In this document: in pieces, positions 27,781-36,160 of the stretch
Layout: each line of letters opens with the position of its first letter
How positions within the stretch are numbered: the stretch's first letter is position 1
Translations under genes and position numbers: made by a program
The notes under the pieces: model-generated
Database searches by the model: none
What the model was told of the DNA's origin: nothing
Seen by the model: only the letters and a program-made list of their open reading frames with translations
NCBI RefSeq assembly: GCF_009911265.1
Contig: NZ_QXXA01000007.1
Coordinates: forward strand, 1-64,000
Source: Senegalia massiliensis
Lineage (GTDB): Bacteria > Bacillota > Clostridia > Tissierellales > SIT17
Direction: 5' to 3'
DNA length: 64,000 nt

Positions 27781-28203
27781 TTAATTTTTTTCACTATCGA
27801 TATTTTGATTGTTTTTAGATTTATCTTTAAATGAACTACTTACTTTTGGTAAAAGCTCTAATATGCTATTTACTATATTAGTACCTTGATCTACAGGTAG
27901 TAATTTCATTTTACCATTTCCTGCAACTATAAAAGCTACAGGTTGAACTGATACACCAGCACCTGACCCTCCACCAAAAGGCATTTTAGAATTTGTATTT
28001 TCAGCTTCTTTTTCAGATATATTTTTTTCTCTCCCAAATTCACTACCTCCAGATGCAAATCCCAATGAAACTTTAGATATTGGTATAATAACTAATCCAT
28101 CAGGAGTTTCAACTGGATCTCCTACTATGGTATTTACATCTACCATTTCTTTAAGTGATTCCATTGTTGAATTCATTAATCCTTCAATAGGATGATTAGC
28201 CAT
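27781..28203 (-). CDS. ytfJ: Sporulation protein YtfJ (GerW family)
   Basis: A 140-residue YtfJ/GerW protein: HPIEGLMNSTMESLKEMVD, VGDPVETPDGLVIIPISKVS, GFASGGSEF, PFGGGSGAGVSVQPVAFIV and LLPVDQGTN. The family is needed for normal spore germination in bacilli. It sits between a DUF2953 gene and a D,D-carboxypeptidase, as in many Clostridia. Confidence 0.92.
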   Translation of the reverse strand: MANHPIEGLMNSTMESLKEMVDVNTIVGDPVETPDGLVIIPISKVSLGFASGGSEFGREKNISEKEAENTNSKMPFGGGSGAGVSVQPVAFIVAGNGKMKLLPVDQGTNIVNSILELLPKVSSSFKDKSKNNQNIDSEKN

Positions 28204-28206
28204 AGT

Positions 28207-28815
28207 TTATTCACCACCTTTTATCTTTAATGATAATATTGATTTAATTATATAAATAATTTTAATTTTAAATAGACAATTAAATTCAAATTCAAAAACA
28301 TTTCTATTGTAAATAGTGTTTACTAAATAATTTAAATTTATTATATAAAATTTAGAATCTAAATAATAAAATAAATTAGAATATAAGGAATATATTAATC
28401 CATTTAAAATAGCACTAGTAAATGCATCTTTATTACCTATATTTGTAGTTAATAATATATTATGTATTCTTATATATCTTTTAATTTCGTTATATAATAT
28501 TGAAAAAAATTTTCTTTTTAAATTTTTTTCAATATTATATAATTTATCATTTAATTTAAATTGTTTTTTCTTTTCATTTAATATTTTTTTATATAATATT
28601 ACTTTTTGATAAAACTCAATATAAATATTATCATCTTTTATTTTAAAATATAGAAATGGAATTTTTATAGTAAAAATTTTAAACTTATAAATGCTAATAA
28701 TTATTTCTAATTTATTAACATTATTATTTCTAGATATCATTATATTAATTGATATAGAAATATTTAAAAAAATTATTACTAATAAAAAAAATAATAAAAA
28801 ATACAAGTTTATCAC
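28207..28815 (-). CDS. DUF2953 membrane-anchored protein
   Basis: A 202-residue protein with an N-terminal transmembrane helix (about 3-25) and a low-complexity Ile/Lys/Tyr-rich body. I assign it to the DUF2953 family from the conserved pairing with ytfJ and scpAB, and from the pattern I.T..G..DA....GL.Y....N in the C-terminal half. The function is unknown. The start is GTG 28815 or a TTG three codons later with a better-spaced GGAG. Confidence 0.65.
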   Translation of the reverse strand: MINLYFLLFFLLVIIFLNISISINIMISRNNNVNKLEIIISIYKFKIFTIKIPFLYFKIKDDNIYIEFYQKVILYKKILNEKKKQFKLNDKLYNIEKNLKRKFFSILYNEIKRYIRIHNILLTTNIGNKDAFTSAILNGLIYSLYSNLFYYLDSKFYIINLNYLVNTIYNRNVFEFEFNCLFKIKIIYIIKSILSLKIKGGE

Positions 28816-28843
28816 TCCATTTTATTATTTTGCGTATATAAAA

Positions 28844-28875
28844 AGAAAATAATACATTAAAATGTATTATTTTCT
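28844..28875 (-). terminator. Terminator after scpB
   Basis: An AGAAAATAATACATT stem with its complement, then a TTTTCTTTTTAT run on the minus strand. It overlaps the scpB stop codon. Confidence 0.7.
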
Positions 28876-29393
28876 TCTAATATAACATCTTTTAATTTAG
28901 GTAACTCACTTATATCTTTTAATCCAAAATGTCTTAAAAAATTATCTGTAGTTCCATAAATAATTGGCTTACCTGTTCTATCAAGTCTTCCTTTTTCTTC
29001 TACTAAACCTTTATCTATGAGTGTAGATATAGATTTATCACATTTAACCCCTCTAATATTTTCAATTTCTACCCTAGTTATTGGTTGTTTATAAGAAATT
29101 ATAGATAATGTTTCAAGAGCTGCATTTGATAAACCTTTATTAGTTTTCTCTGGCATTAGTTTTTTTATATAATCATAATGTATAGGTCTTGTAGCAAGTT
29201 GATAGCTATTTTTTATTTTTATTATTTGTAAACCTCGTCTATTATAATCAAATTCATCTATCATTTCTTCTATTATGCATTTTATATCCTTTTTATTTAT
29301 TTCAAGTATTTTATGTAAAGAATCAATAGATAGAGGTTCCCCCCATATATAAAGTACTCCTTCAATTATTCCTTTAACCTGTGTTTTATCCAT
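28857..29393 (-). CDS. scpB: Segregation and condensation protein B
   Basis: A 178-residue ScpB, the kleisin-associated winged-helix subunit of SMC-ScpAB. It has IIEGVLYIWGEPLSIDSL, LATRPIHYDYI, LSNAALETLSIISYKQPITRVEIENIRGVKCDKSI and GRPIIYGTT-like KPIIYGTTDNFLRHFG. It starts 4 bp after scpA ends. Acts in chromosome condensation. Confidence 0.93.
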   Translation of the reverse strand: MDKTQVKGIIEGVLYIWGEPLSIDSLHKILEINKKDIKCIIEEMIDEFDYNRRGLQIIKIKNSYQLATRPIHYDYIKKLMPEKTNKGLSNAALETLSIISYKQPITRVEIENIRGVKCDKSISTLIDKGLVEEKGRLDRTGKPIIYGTTDNFLRHFGLKDISELPKLKDVILEENNTF

Positions 29394-29397
29394 ATAA

Positions 29398-30132
29398 TCA
29401 CCTATGTTTTTTTCTTATACTTATATCTGTAAAATTATTTTCTTGAATTATATCTATTTTTTTTAATTTAAGTAATTCTAATATTGCAACAAATATTGCA
29501 ACAATGTTTGTTCTAGTTAACTTATCTTCAAATAAATTAGTAAACTCTATCTTCTCTATATTATCTAGTTTATTCTGCACAAATTTCATTGCCTGTTCAA
29601 TACTCATTTCTTCTTTTTTTATTTCATGAAATTTTAAATCATTTTTTTTAAAGTTATTACTTTTTAAAATTCTATCAAATGCTTTTACTAAATTATTTAA
29701 ATCTATTCCTTCAATTGTTATATCCTTATTTTCAGGATATGAAATTTCTTCCTTAGGTTTATAAAAAACTTTACCATGTATATCAAACTTATTTTTCAAC
29801 TCATTTGCAGCATTTTTATATTTTTTATAAATTATCAACCTTTCTATAAGTTCCTCTCGTGGATCTATACCTTCCATTTCCATTTGATCATCTTTAATAT
29901 CATTTTTTGGCAATAACATTTTAGACTTTATTTCTAATAAGGTTGCTGCCATAAGTAAAAATTCACTTGTTACTTCTAAATCTAACTCTTGCATTTTAGA
30001 TATAAATTCTATATACTGTTCAGCAATTTTAGCAATAGAAACGTCGTAAATATCTACTTCTGATTTTTCTATGAGATGATACAGCAAATCAAATGGTCCT
30101 TCAAAACTTTCCAGTGTAATATTATATTTCAT
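29398..30132 (-). CDS. scpA: Segregation and condensation protein A
   Basis: A 244-residue kleisin. It has the N-terminal FEGPFDLLYHLIEKSEVDIYDVSIAKI, LVTSEFLLMAATLLEIKSKMLLP-like segment, and the C-terminal winged helix ending VAIFVAILELLKLKKIDIIQ. I place the start at ATG 30130-30132, 8 nt from AGGAG. First gene of scpA-scpB. Confidence 0.93.
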   Translation of the reverse strand: MKYNITLESFEGPFDLLYHLIEKSEVDIYDVSIAKIAEQYIEFISKMQELDLEVTSEFLLMAATLLEIKSKMLLPKNDIKDDQMEMEGIDPREELIERLIIYKKYKNAANELKNKFDIHGKVFYKPKEEISYPENKDITIEGIDLNNLVKAFDRILKSNNFKKNDLKFHEIKKEEMSIEQAMKFVQNKLDNIEKIEFTNLFEDKLTRTNIVAIFVAILELLKLKKIDIIQENNFTDISIRKKHR

Positions 30133-30484
30133 ATTAATTGCTCCTATCAATTAAGCTAATAACTCAATTAAATTCTTATATTAAAAATTGTTAATGGTAT
30201 ATATAATTAAACTATATTCAAATTTACCTGATAATAAGATAGTAAGTATTTTAGATTAATCTAAAAAAAGTAAAAACAATAAGTTAAATGATGCTAGTAC
30301 AATATTATATCATATAAAAATGAAATGAAAACTAATATATTATTTATGCTAGAAATAGAATTTAATACTAATTAAATAGTTAATTTATGTATTAATTCAT
30401 AAAATGTAATATTTAATAATAAAAAAGCTAAATATATTTTATAATTTATATATTAAAATTACAAATATATTTAGCATAATCAAA
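30133..30484. other. Intergenic stretch between dacF and scpA
   Basis: 352 bp, very AT-rich. It contains the dacF terminator at its right-hand transcription end (30420-30475) and presumably the scpA promoter nearer 30150-30250; no clear gene. Confidence 0.4.
30420..30475 (-). terminator. Terminator of dacF
   Basis: A GCTAAATATATTT stem (30463-30475 with 30427-30439), a long AT loop, then TTTTTT on the minus strand. Confidence 0.7.
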
Positions 30485-31642
30485 TCATTTAGTTGTTAAA
30501 TTTTTAAATAATTTAGCTAATATGTTTAAAATATTAGCTTTTTTTATGTCTGTATCAATAATTAATTCTTCCTTTAACAATATTTCACCTTCAGATTTTA
30601 CAATTATTTCTCCTACTTTATCACCTTTCTTTATAGGAGCTTTAACTGTATCTAATAATTTAATTTCTTTCTTTATATCACTTTCATTATCTTTTTTCAT
30701 AAGTATATCTATATCATCTTTAACTCTTATTTTTGCATATTCTTTTTTTCCTTTTTCTATTGATATCTTATCCACTATATCTCCTTTTTTATTAAGGGAT
30801 ATAGATTTATAATTAGAAAATCCGTGATCAAGCAATTTTTTTGAATCCTCATTTCTAATTTTTGAAGATTTAGAACCTAATATTACACTTATAAAAGTAG
30901 TATTATCTTTAGTTGCTGAAGCAGCTAAACAATACCCTGCCTTTTGAGTAAATCCAGTTTTAATTCCATTTGCACCAGGATAAAAACGAATAAGTTTATT
31001 TGTATTAACAAGATCCTGAGTAACATCTCTATCTTTTCCAACTTTTATAGAAGTAGTCCACATTGAAAGCCATTTATGAACTATTTCATGTTTTAAAAGT
31101 TCTCTTCCCATAAGAGCAATATCATATGCAGTAGTTAAATGTTCTTCATCTGGCAAACCAGTAAGATTTTTGAACTTTGTATTTTTCATATTTAATTGTT
31201 TTGCTTTTTTATTCATCATTTCTAAAAATAACTCTTCACTTCCTGCAATATATTCACCCATAGCAACAGAAGCATCATTTGCAGACCTTAAACAAATAGC
31301 CTTAAATAGTTCTTCTACTGTATTCGTTCCTCCTGCCTCTAAATATACTTGGCTTCCTCCCATACTAGCAGCATTTTCACTTATTAAAACTTGATCATCT
31401 AGATTTATTTTTCTACTTTCTAATGCTTCACTTGCTAAGATTAAAACCATAATTTTAGTTATACTAGCAGGTTCTAGTTTCTTATTAGGATTTTTTTCAT
31501 ATATTACCTTACCAGATTTAAAATCCATAAGTATAGCAGCTTTTCCATCCACTTCAAAAGGTTCCATAGCATAAATATTAAATGGCAATACTGATACTAT
31601 AATAAATAATATTACTAATATATTTAAGATTTTTTTAATCAT
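30485..31642 (-). CDS. dacF: D-alanyl-D-alanine carboxypeptidase DacF
   Basis: A 385-residue S11 carboxypeptidase with an N-terminal signal peptide (to about residue 25), then LEPASITKIM (SXXK), LRSANDASVA (SXN), GIKTGFTQKAGYC (KTG), and a C-terminal beta-rich domain. It trims D-Ala from peptidoglycan stem peptides. Position after pdp and near scpAB matches dacF of sporulating clostridia. ATG follows AGGAGG. It keeps a canonical KTG, unlike the paralogue at 26627. Confidence 0.9.
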   Translation of the reverse strand: MIKKILNILVILFIIVSVLPFNIYAMEPFEVDGKAAILMDFKSGKVIYEKNPNKKLEPASITKIMVLILASEALESRKINLDDQVLISENAASMGGSQVYLEAGGTNTVEELFKAICLRSANDASVAMGEYIAGSEELFLEMMNKKAKQLNMKNTKFKNLTGLPDEEHLTTAYDIALMGRELLKHEIVHKWLSMWTTSIKVGKDRDVTQDLVNTNKLIRFYPGANGIKTGFTQKAGYCLAASATKDNTTFISVILGSKSSKIRNEDSKKLLDHGFSNYKSISLNKKGDIVDKISIEKGKKEYAKIRVKDDIDILMKKDNESDIKKEIKLLDTVKAPIKKGDKVGEIIVKSEGEILLKEELIIDTDIKKANILNILAKLFKNLTTK

Positions 31643-31692
31643 AAAAATCCTCCTCGTATAATTATATTTTCCATGTAGTTTATTATTATACG

Positions 31693-31725
31693 AAAAAAAC
31701 TACTAATAGTATTAGTAGTTTTTCG
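31693..31725 (-). terminator. Terminator after pdp
   Basis: An AAAAACTACTAAT/ATTAGTAGTTTTT stem with a 3-nt loop and a T-run on the minus strand, directly after the pdp stop. Confidence 0.85.
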
Positions 31726-31727
31726 TT

Positions 31728-33053
31728 TTATATCTTTTTAATTCCATCTTTATCAACTGTACCATAAATTATTTTCTTTTCACCTATTTTTTCAGATGAA
31801 ATTTTTATGATTTTTTCAAGTCTATTTAATGTATCTTTAAGTTTATCTTTATCATTTCCATGTAAAGATGCAATTATTTCGCCTTTTTTTATTTTTTCAA
31901 ATTTCTTTTTATTTAGTACTATACCTGCAGACATGTCTATTTCACTTTCTATTGTCTTTCTCCCAGCTCCTAATAAAAGTGCACATCTACCAATCTCTTC
32001 TGCATTCATTTGTGAAATATATCCAGTTTTTTTAGCTTTAAAGTGCATAACATTATTTGATTTTGGTAGTAAATCTAAATTTTCAATTTGTTCTACATTG
32101 CCACCTTGATTTTTAATAAATTGCTTAAATTTATTAAAAGCACTTCCATCTTCTATTTTGCTCATTAAAAGTTTTCTTCCTTCTTCAAGATTTTTAACTT
32201 TTTTACCTAGTAATAGCAATCTAGAACCTAATGAAAGACAAAGCTCAACCAAGTCCTCTGGACCATGTCCTTTTAATGTTTGTACTGCTTCTTTTACTTC
32301 AAGTGCATTACCTACTGCATATCCTAAAGGTTCATCCATATCAGATATTATGGCCATTGTATCTCGATTCATGCCATTGCCTATATCTACCATTTCTTTT
32401 GCTAATTCAAAAGCATCCTCTAATGTTTTCATGAAAGCTCCACTACCAACTTTAACATCAAGTACAATTGCATCAGAACCTGAGGCTAATTTTTTACTCA
32501 TAATACTACTAGCAATAAGAGATATATTATCTACAGTGGCAGTAACATCTCTTAATGCATATAATTTTTTATCAGCAGGTGCTATATTAGAAGTTTGCCC
32601 AGCAACAGCTAGTTTGATATCATTTACATTTTTAATAAATTCACCTTTACTAAGATCAATTGAAAAATTTTCAATTGATTCTAATTTATCTAATGTACCT
32701 CCAGTATGACCTAATCCCCTTCCAGACATTTTAGCAACAGGCAAATTACATGCAGCAACCATAGGTGCTAATACAAGAGTAGTTTTATCACCTACTCCTC
32801 CTGTGCTATGTTTATCAACTTTTATTCCATTAATAGAAGAAAGATCTATTTCCTCCCCTGATTTTAACATTGCATTAGTTAAGTTTAAAGTTTCAGCTTT
32901 ATTCATTTTATTAAAAAATATAGCCATAAGTAGAGCAGATGCTTGATAATCAGGTATATTTCCTTTAGTATAATTTTTTACAAAATATTTGATATCTTCA
33001 CTGGTTAATTCATTTCCATCTCTTTTTTTCTTTATGATCTCATACATATCCAT
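31728..33053 (-). CDS. pdp: Pyrimidine-nucleoside phosphorylase
   Basis: A 441-residue thymidine/pyrimidine-nucleoside phosphorylase: IIKKKRDGNELT, YQASALLMAIFF, VDKHSTGGVGDKTTLVLAP (phosphate/Ser region), KMSGRGLGHTGGTLDKLE signature, and KVGSGAFMKTLEDA. It splits pyrimidine nucleosides with phosphate, for salvage. ATG with AGGTATCG, a moderate SD. Confidence 0.92.
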   Translation of the reverse strand: MDMYEIIKKKRDGNELTSEDIKYFVKNYTKGNIPDYQASALLMAIFFNKMNKAETLNLTNAMLKSGEEIDLSSINGIKVDKHSTGGVGDKTTLVLAPMVAACNLPVAKMSGRGLGHTGGTLDKLESIENFSIDLSKGEFIKNVNDIKLAVAGQTSNIAPADKKLYALRDVTATVDNISLIASSIMSKKLASGSDAIVLDVKVGSGAFMKTLEDAFELAKEMVDIGNGMNRDTMAIISDMDEPLGYAVGNALEVKEAVQTLKGHGPEDLVELCLSLGSRLLLLGKKVKNLEEGRKLLMSKIEDGSAFNKFKQFIKNQGGNVEQIENLDLLPKSNNVMHFKAKKTGYISQMNAEEIGRCALLLGAGRKTIESEIDMSAGIVLNKKKFEKIKKGEIIASLHGNDKDKLKDTLNRLEKIIKISSEKIGEKKIIYGTVDKDGIKKI

Positions 33054-33167
33054 TATTTCGATACCTCCTGTGAATTATGTTTTATATAAAATAGAATGAA
33101 ATTTATTTAGTTTTATATTTACCCATAATATTAAATAATATTGTTAATAATCAAGGTAATTATTATA

Positions 33168-34058
33168 TTATGCTCTTGGATGTGCTCTCTTATAAACTTC
33201 ATTTAAGCGTTTATTATCTGTATTGGCATATATTTGAGTAGAAGATATATCAGCATGTCCTAATAAAGTTTGTACAGATTTTAAGTCAGCTCCGTTTTCA
33301 AGTAAATGGGAAGCAAATGAATGCCTTAATATACGAGGAGTTATTTTTTTATCTATAGATGCTTTCTTCTTGTAATATTTTATTATTTTCCAAAATCCCT
33401 GCCTTGTTAGTGGGTTACCATTGTAATTTAAAAACAAATAATTTTGATCTTTATCTTTTACGAACTTTCTTCTAAATTCATTTAAATATAATTTTAATGA
33501 ATTTAGAGCAATATTACCAATAGGTATTACTCTTTCATTTGTAAACTCTTTAGATGTTATAACTAATCCTAAATCTAAATCTATATCTTCTATCTTTAAC
33601 TTTAATAATTCACTAACTTTTAAGCCTGTTGCATAAAGCAATTCTAGCATTGCTTTATCTCTTATTCCTTTTGTTGTTGATATGTTTGGCTGTTCTAAAA
33701 ACATATCAACTTCTTTTAAAGTTAAAGTCTCAGGAATTTTTTTATTTTTTTTAGGTGATTTCAAGTTCAAAGTAGGATCTTTTTTAATTAAATTTTTATT
33801 TAATAAATATTGATAAAATGCTCTTATAGATGCTAATCTACGAGATATTGTTGAAGAAGCTCTTCCTTTTCTTTCTAAATAAAGCATATATGTAATTATA
33901 GTAGTTTGTGAAATTTCTTTTAAATCTTCCGTCACATCATTTTCATTTAAATAATTAATAAATTGATTTAGGTCTCTTGTATAACATTCTATCGTATTTT
34001 GAGATAATTCTTTATCCCATTTTATATAGTCTATAAATTCTGTCGTTAATATATTCAT
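33168..34058 (-). CDS. xerD: Tyrosine recombinase XerD
   Basis: A 296-residue Xer recombinase. A SAM-like N-terminal domain (FIDYIKWDKELSQNTIECYTRDL) precedes the catalytic Arg in LLYATGLKVSELL (position occupied by Lys-Val: the usual motif is TG(L/M)R), HSFASHLLENGADL (H-X-X-R is RILRHSFASH), LLGHADISSTQIYA with the Tyr nucleophile. It resolves chromosome dimers at dif. The TGLKVSEL form is common in XerD. It is unrelated to the element integrase at 52350, which is a separate family member. Confidence 0.9.
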   Translation of the reverse strand: MNILTTEFIDYIKWDKELSQNTIECYTRDLNQFINYLNENDVTEDLKEISQTTIITYMLYLERKGRASSTISRRLASIRAFYQYLLNKNLIKKDPTLNLKSPKKNKKIPETLTLKEVDMFLEQPNISTTKGIRDKAMLELLYATGLKVSELLKLKIEDIDLDLGLVITSKEFTNERVIPIGNIALNSLKLYLNEFRRKFVKDKDQNYLFLNYNGNPLTRQGFWKIIKYYKKKASIDKKITPRILRHSFASHLLENGADLKSVQTLLGHADISSTQIYANTDNKRLNEVYKRAHPRA

Positions 34059-34128
34059 TTCATACTCCTTAAATGGATTTAAAATACTTTGTTTTTATAT
34101 TCTACATTAACATTTAAAATCCTTCATT

Positions 34129-34341
34129 TTAAATGTTAAAATAAAAATATATTATTTTGATAAAATAATATATTGAATTCATCTTTATATACCTATATGA
34201 AAAAACTAATATAGAATTAGATGGAGGTGGTTCATTTATACTGTTGATATATTTATATTCTTCTATAAATATTTTAATAGTAACTAATAATATTAATATT
34301 ATTAGTATTATTTTTATTTTTTTTGAAAAATTGTATTTCAT
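34129..34341 (-). CDS. 70-residue membrane-anchored small protein
   Basis: An N-terminal transmembrane helix (KIKIILIILILLVTIKIFI) is followed by a short extracytoplasmic Tyr/Ile-rich tail. AAGGAG precedes the ATG with a rather long spacing. It lies between spoIIM and xerD on the same strand. The family is not recognised. A hairpin (34110-34136) overlaps its stop and may terminate the transcript. Confidence 0.45.
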   Translation of the reverse strand: MKYNFSKKIKIILIILILLVTIKIFIEEYKYINSINEPPPSNSILVFSYRYIKMNSIYYFIKIIYFYFNI

Positions 34342-34367
34342 AAATTATCTACTCCTTATTTAAAAAA

Positions 34368-34985
34368 TTATAAAATTATTTTAATAAGATAAGGAGTAAT
34401 ATAGGCTTCTATTATTCCTGCAAACAAAAAAGCAATTAAAGACAAAAAAACAAAGAATGAAAATCTAAAAATTTCTTTTAATGTATTTTCCCTTTGTGGT
34501 TTTTTTCTATTTTTTATGAAATTAATGCTATAAATTGTTGATAAAGAAGATACTATAATAAGTCCAGGTATTATAAATATATTAGGTGGAATTAAAGTTA
34601 AAAAAGATAATAAAAAACCTTTAAATCCAAAATTATCAATCATAAAACCAATTGTGAATCCAATTGTAAATCCTCTTAATAAAATAATTGTAAAAGTAAT
34701 AGGGAGTCCTATTACAATTATACCCATTACCCAAATAATAATGGTAGTCTTAAGATTGTTCATAATTGAATCTTTAAGCAACATAGTATTTTGTACTTCT
34801 TCATTTTCAATAATCTCAAAAAAATTATTTAAAAAACTATATAAATCACTTGTTTGTGATTCAGACATTATTTTTATAGTAATAACACCAGCAGATATTC
34901 CTATCATTATTGTAATTATAATTGATAAATAAACAAAAATATTTTTCTTAAAGTGTTTTATAAATTCATTTTTAAAATTAGACAA
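34368..34985 (-). CDS. spoIIM: Stage II sporulation protein M
   Basis: A 205-residue polytopic membrane protein with about five helices. FKKNIFVYLSIIITIMIGISAGVI and the HN(F)-like FLTLIPPNIFIIPGLII segment match SpoIIM (DUF95). With SpoIID and SpoIIP it remodels septal peptidoglycan during engulfment. The TTG start follows GGAGGATTTTTAA. In Clostridia it is typically found near spo0A, which fits the ancestral order here. Confidence 0.9.
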   Translation of the reverse strand: MSNFKNEFIKHFKKNIFVYLSIIITIMIGISAGVITIKIMSESQTSDLYSFLNNFFEIIENEEVQNTMLLKDSIMNNLKTTIIIWVMGIIVIGLPITFTIILLRGFTIGFTIGFMIDNFGFKGFLLSFLTLIPPNIFIIPGLIIVSSLSTIYSINFIKNRKKPQRENTLKEIFRFSFFVFLSLIAFLFAGIIEAYITPYLIKIIL

Positions 34986-34986
34986 T

Positions 34987-35043
34987 TAAAAATCCTCCTT
35001 TATACAAGCTATACAAAATATTATGCTTTTAAGGAGGATTTTA
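34987..35043 (-). terminator. Terminator after the NUDIX gene
   Basis: An AAAATCCTCCTT arm (34989-35000) pairs with AAGGAGGATTTT (35031-35042), with a T-run on the minus strand. The downstream arm also contains the spoIIM SD, so the hairpin would hide that site in a read-through transcript. Confidence 0.7.
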
Positions 35044-35047
35044 TTAC

Positions 35048-35593
35048 TTATTCATTTTTACTAGCAAATGTAGCATTAATCATTTGAATGCCAATAATTG
35101 TTTTACCATCACTTATTTCTCCAATTTGAATCATATGGAGTAATTCATCCAACGAATATGTTTTTACATCAATATATTCATCAATATCTGGAGTAGCAAT
35201 CCCTTCTTCTAATTCTCTAGCAAAAAATAAATGAATTTTCTCATTACAAAATCCTGGTGAAGTATAAAACTCAGTCATATATTCATATTTATTAGCTGTC
35301 AGACCAGTTTCTTCTTTTAATTCTCTAATAGCACATTCCTTGGGTTCTTCTCCAATCTCTATTTTACCTGCAGGTAATTCAAGAATTTCTTTATCAATAG
35401 ATTTTCTATATTGATTAACCAAATATATTTTATTATCTGAAGTTATAGGAACAATACATACAGCACCAGGATGTTCTACAATTTCTCTTTTTGAGTATTT
35501 TTTATCTGGTAATTCAACAGTATCTATTCTTAAATTTAATACTTTCCCTTCATATACTTTTTCAGATTTCATAGTTCTCTCAATATAACTCAT
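35048..35593 (-). CDS. NUDIX hydrolase, ADP-ribose pyrophosphatase type
   Basis: A 181-residue NUDIX enzyme. The Nudix box is GKIEIGEEPKECAIRELKEETGL, complete with the REXXEE core, preceded by LELPA and followed by EFYTSPGFCNEKIHLFFA, which is typical of ADP-ribose pyrophosphatases (NudF). ATG at 35591-35593 follows AGGAGG. It was the next gene downstream of spo0A before the element inserted. Confidence 0.9.
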   Translation of the reverse strand: MSYIERTMKSEKVYEGKVLNLRIDTVELPDKKYSKREIVEHPGAVCIVPITSDNKIYLVNQYRKSIDKEILELPAGKIEIGEEPKECAIRELKEETGLTANKYEYMTEFYTSPGFCNEKIHLFFARELEEGIATPDIDEYIDVKTYSLDELLHMIQIGEISDGKTIIGIQMINATFASKNE

Positions 35594-35695
35594 CAAAAAC
35601 CTCCTAAAATAATAAGAATATTTTATAGGTACTTACATATACTTAACTATATTATATATATTTTTTCAAATTTGTAAAGCTTGGAGGCTATTAAT

Positions 35696-35827
35696 ATGTA
35701 TAAAACATTTACTGATAAACATTTATTATTAATTGGTAATATTGATGATGTACACAAAAAACTCAAATATTATTCTTTTAAATTTCAAACTTTAGGTGAA
35801 TTAATTTCTTATTTAAATAATTCTTAA
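35696..35827 (+). CDS. 43-residue small protein convergent with ancestral spo0A
   Basis: Read directly from the sequence. An ATG at 35696-35698 sits 8 nt after TTGGAGG, and the frame runs to TAA at 35825-35827. The product starts MYKTFTDKHLLLIGNIDDV and ends LISYLNNS, soluble and mixed charge. The SD and position are convincing for a small gene; the family is unknown. It is the only plus-strand gene in this neighbourhood and pointed toward the end of spo0A before the insertion. Confidence 0.5.
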   Translation: MYKTFTDKHLLLIGNIDDVHKKLKYYSFKFQTLGELISYLNNS

Positions 35828-35859
35828 TATCAATTATGATAAGATTTATTATGATATAA

Positions 35860-35893
35860 CTAAACAAAAAGAACAATTGTTCTTTTTGTTTAG
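35860..35893 (-). terminator. Displaced native terminator of spo0A
   Basis: A perfect 34-bp palindrome (CTAAACAAAAAGAAC stem, AATT loop) directly follows the duplicated spo0A stop codon at attL. At attR the homology ends inside its right arm, so the functional spo0A copy at 53484 does not have it. In the ancestor it would have terminated spo0A. Confidence 0.8.
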
Positions 35894-35977
35894 TTAGTCC
35901 TTTCTAACCTTAATTTATCAGCAACCATTGCTATAAATTCACTATTAGTAGGTTTTCCTTTATTATTTTGAACGGTA
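35888..35977. repeat. attL: 90-bp direct repeat of the spo0A 3' end
   Basis: 90 bp identical to 53482-53571. It covers the last 28 codons of spo0A, the stop codon and 2 bp beyond. It is the boundary on the NUDIX/spoIIM side. The identity shown by direct reading defines the element ends. Confidence 0.93.
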
Positions 35978-35988
35978 AGATTGTTCAT
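35890..35988 (-). pseudogene. Duplicated spo0A C-terminal fragment at attL
   Basis: A 33-codon frame reads MNNL followed by the 28 C-terminal Spo0A residues ([20 protein letters not shown]...) to the stop. The ATG comes from element DNA, with no SD. It is the original chromosomal end of spo0A, cut from the rest of the gene by the insertion. Expression as a peptide is unlikely but not excluded. Confidence 0.75.
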
Positions 35989-36160
35989 TTTTACACATTT
36001 ATTAAATTATATCGTATACCCTTCTATGACATCTTTATTGGTATAACTCTCTCTTATTTATCGGTATTATTATATTAAATATTATACCATACTTTTCTAT
36101 TTATACAACTATTTTTAAAATTATTTATTATCAATTATGATAACATTTGTTATGATTATA

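Larger units (their letters stand above)
35828..36160. other. Element/chromosome junction region, no intact gene
   Basis: 333 bp without an intact gene. In order: a copy of the TTATCA-ATTA-TGATAA dyad (from 35828), the displaced spo0A terminator (35860-35893), attL (35888-35977), an integrase arm-type site candidate (35990-36000), and a second copy of the dyad (about 36128-36156). Confidence 0.6.

Noticed and set aside
32158-32709. 183-codon frame antisense to pdp, and similar antisense frames over M42, kor and dacF genes
   Set aside because: Each lies opposite a strongly supported gene and mirrors its codon pattern.
33168-34058. xerD as a second integrase belonging to the element
   Set aside because: It lies outside the att repeats in a conserved clostridial housekeeping order with spoIIM and pdp.
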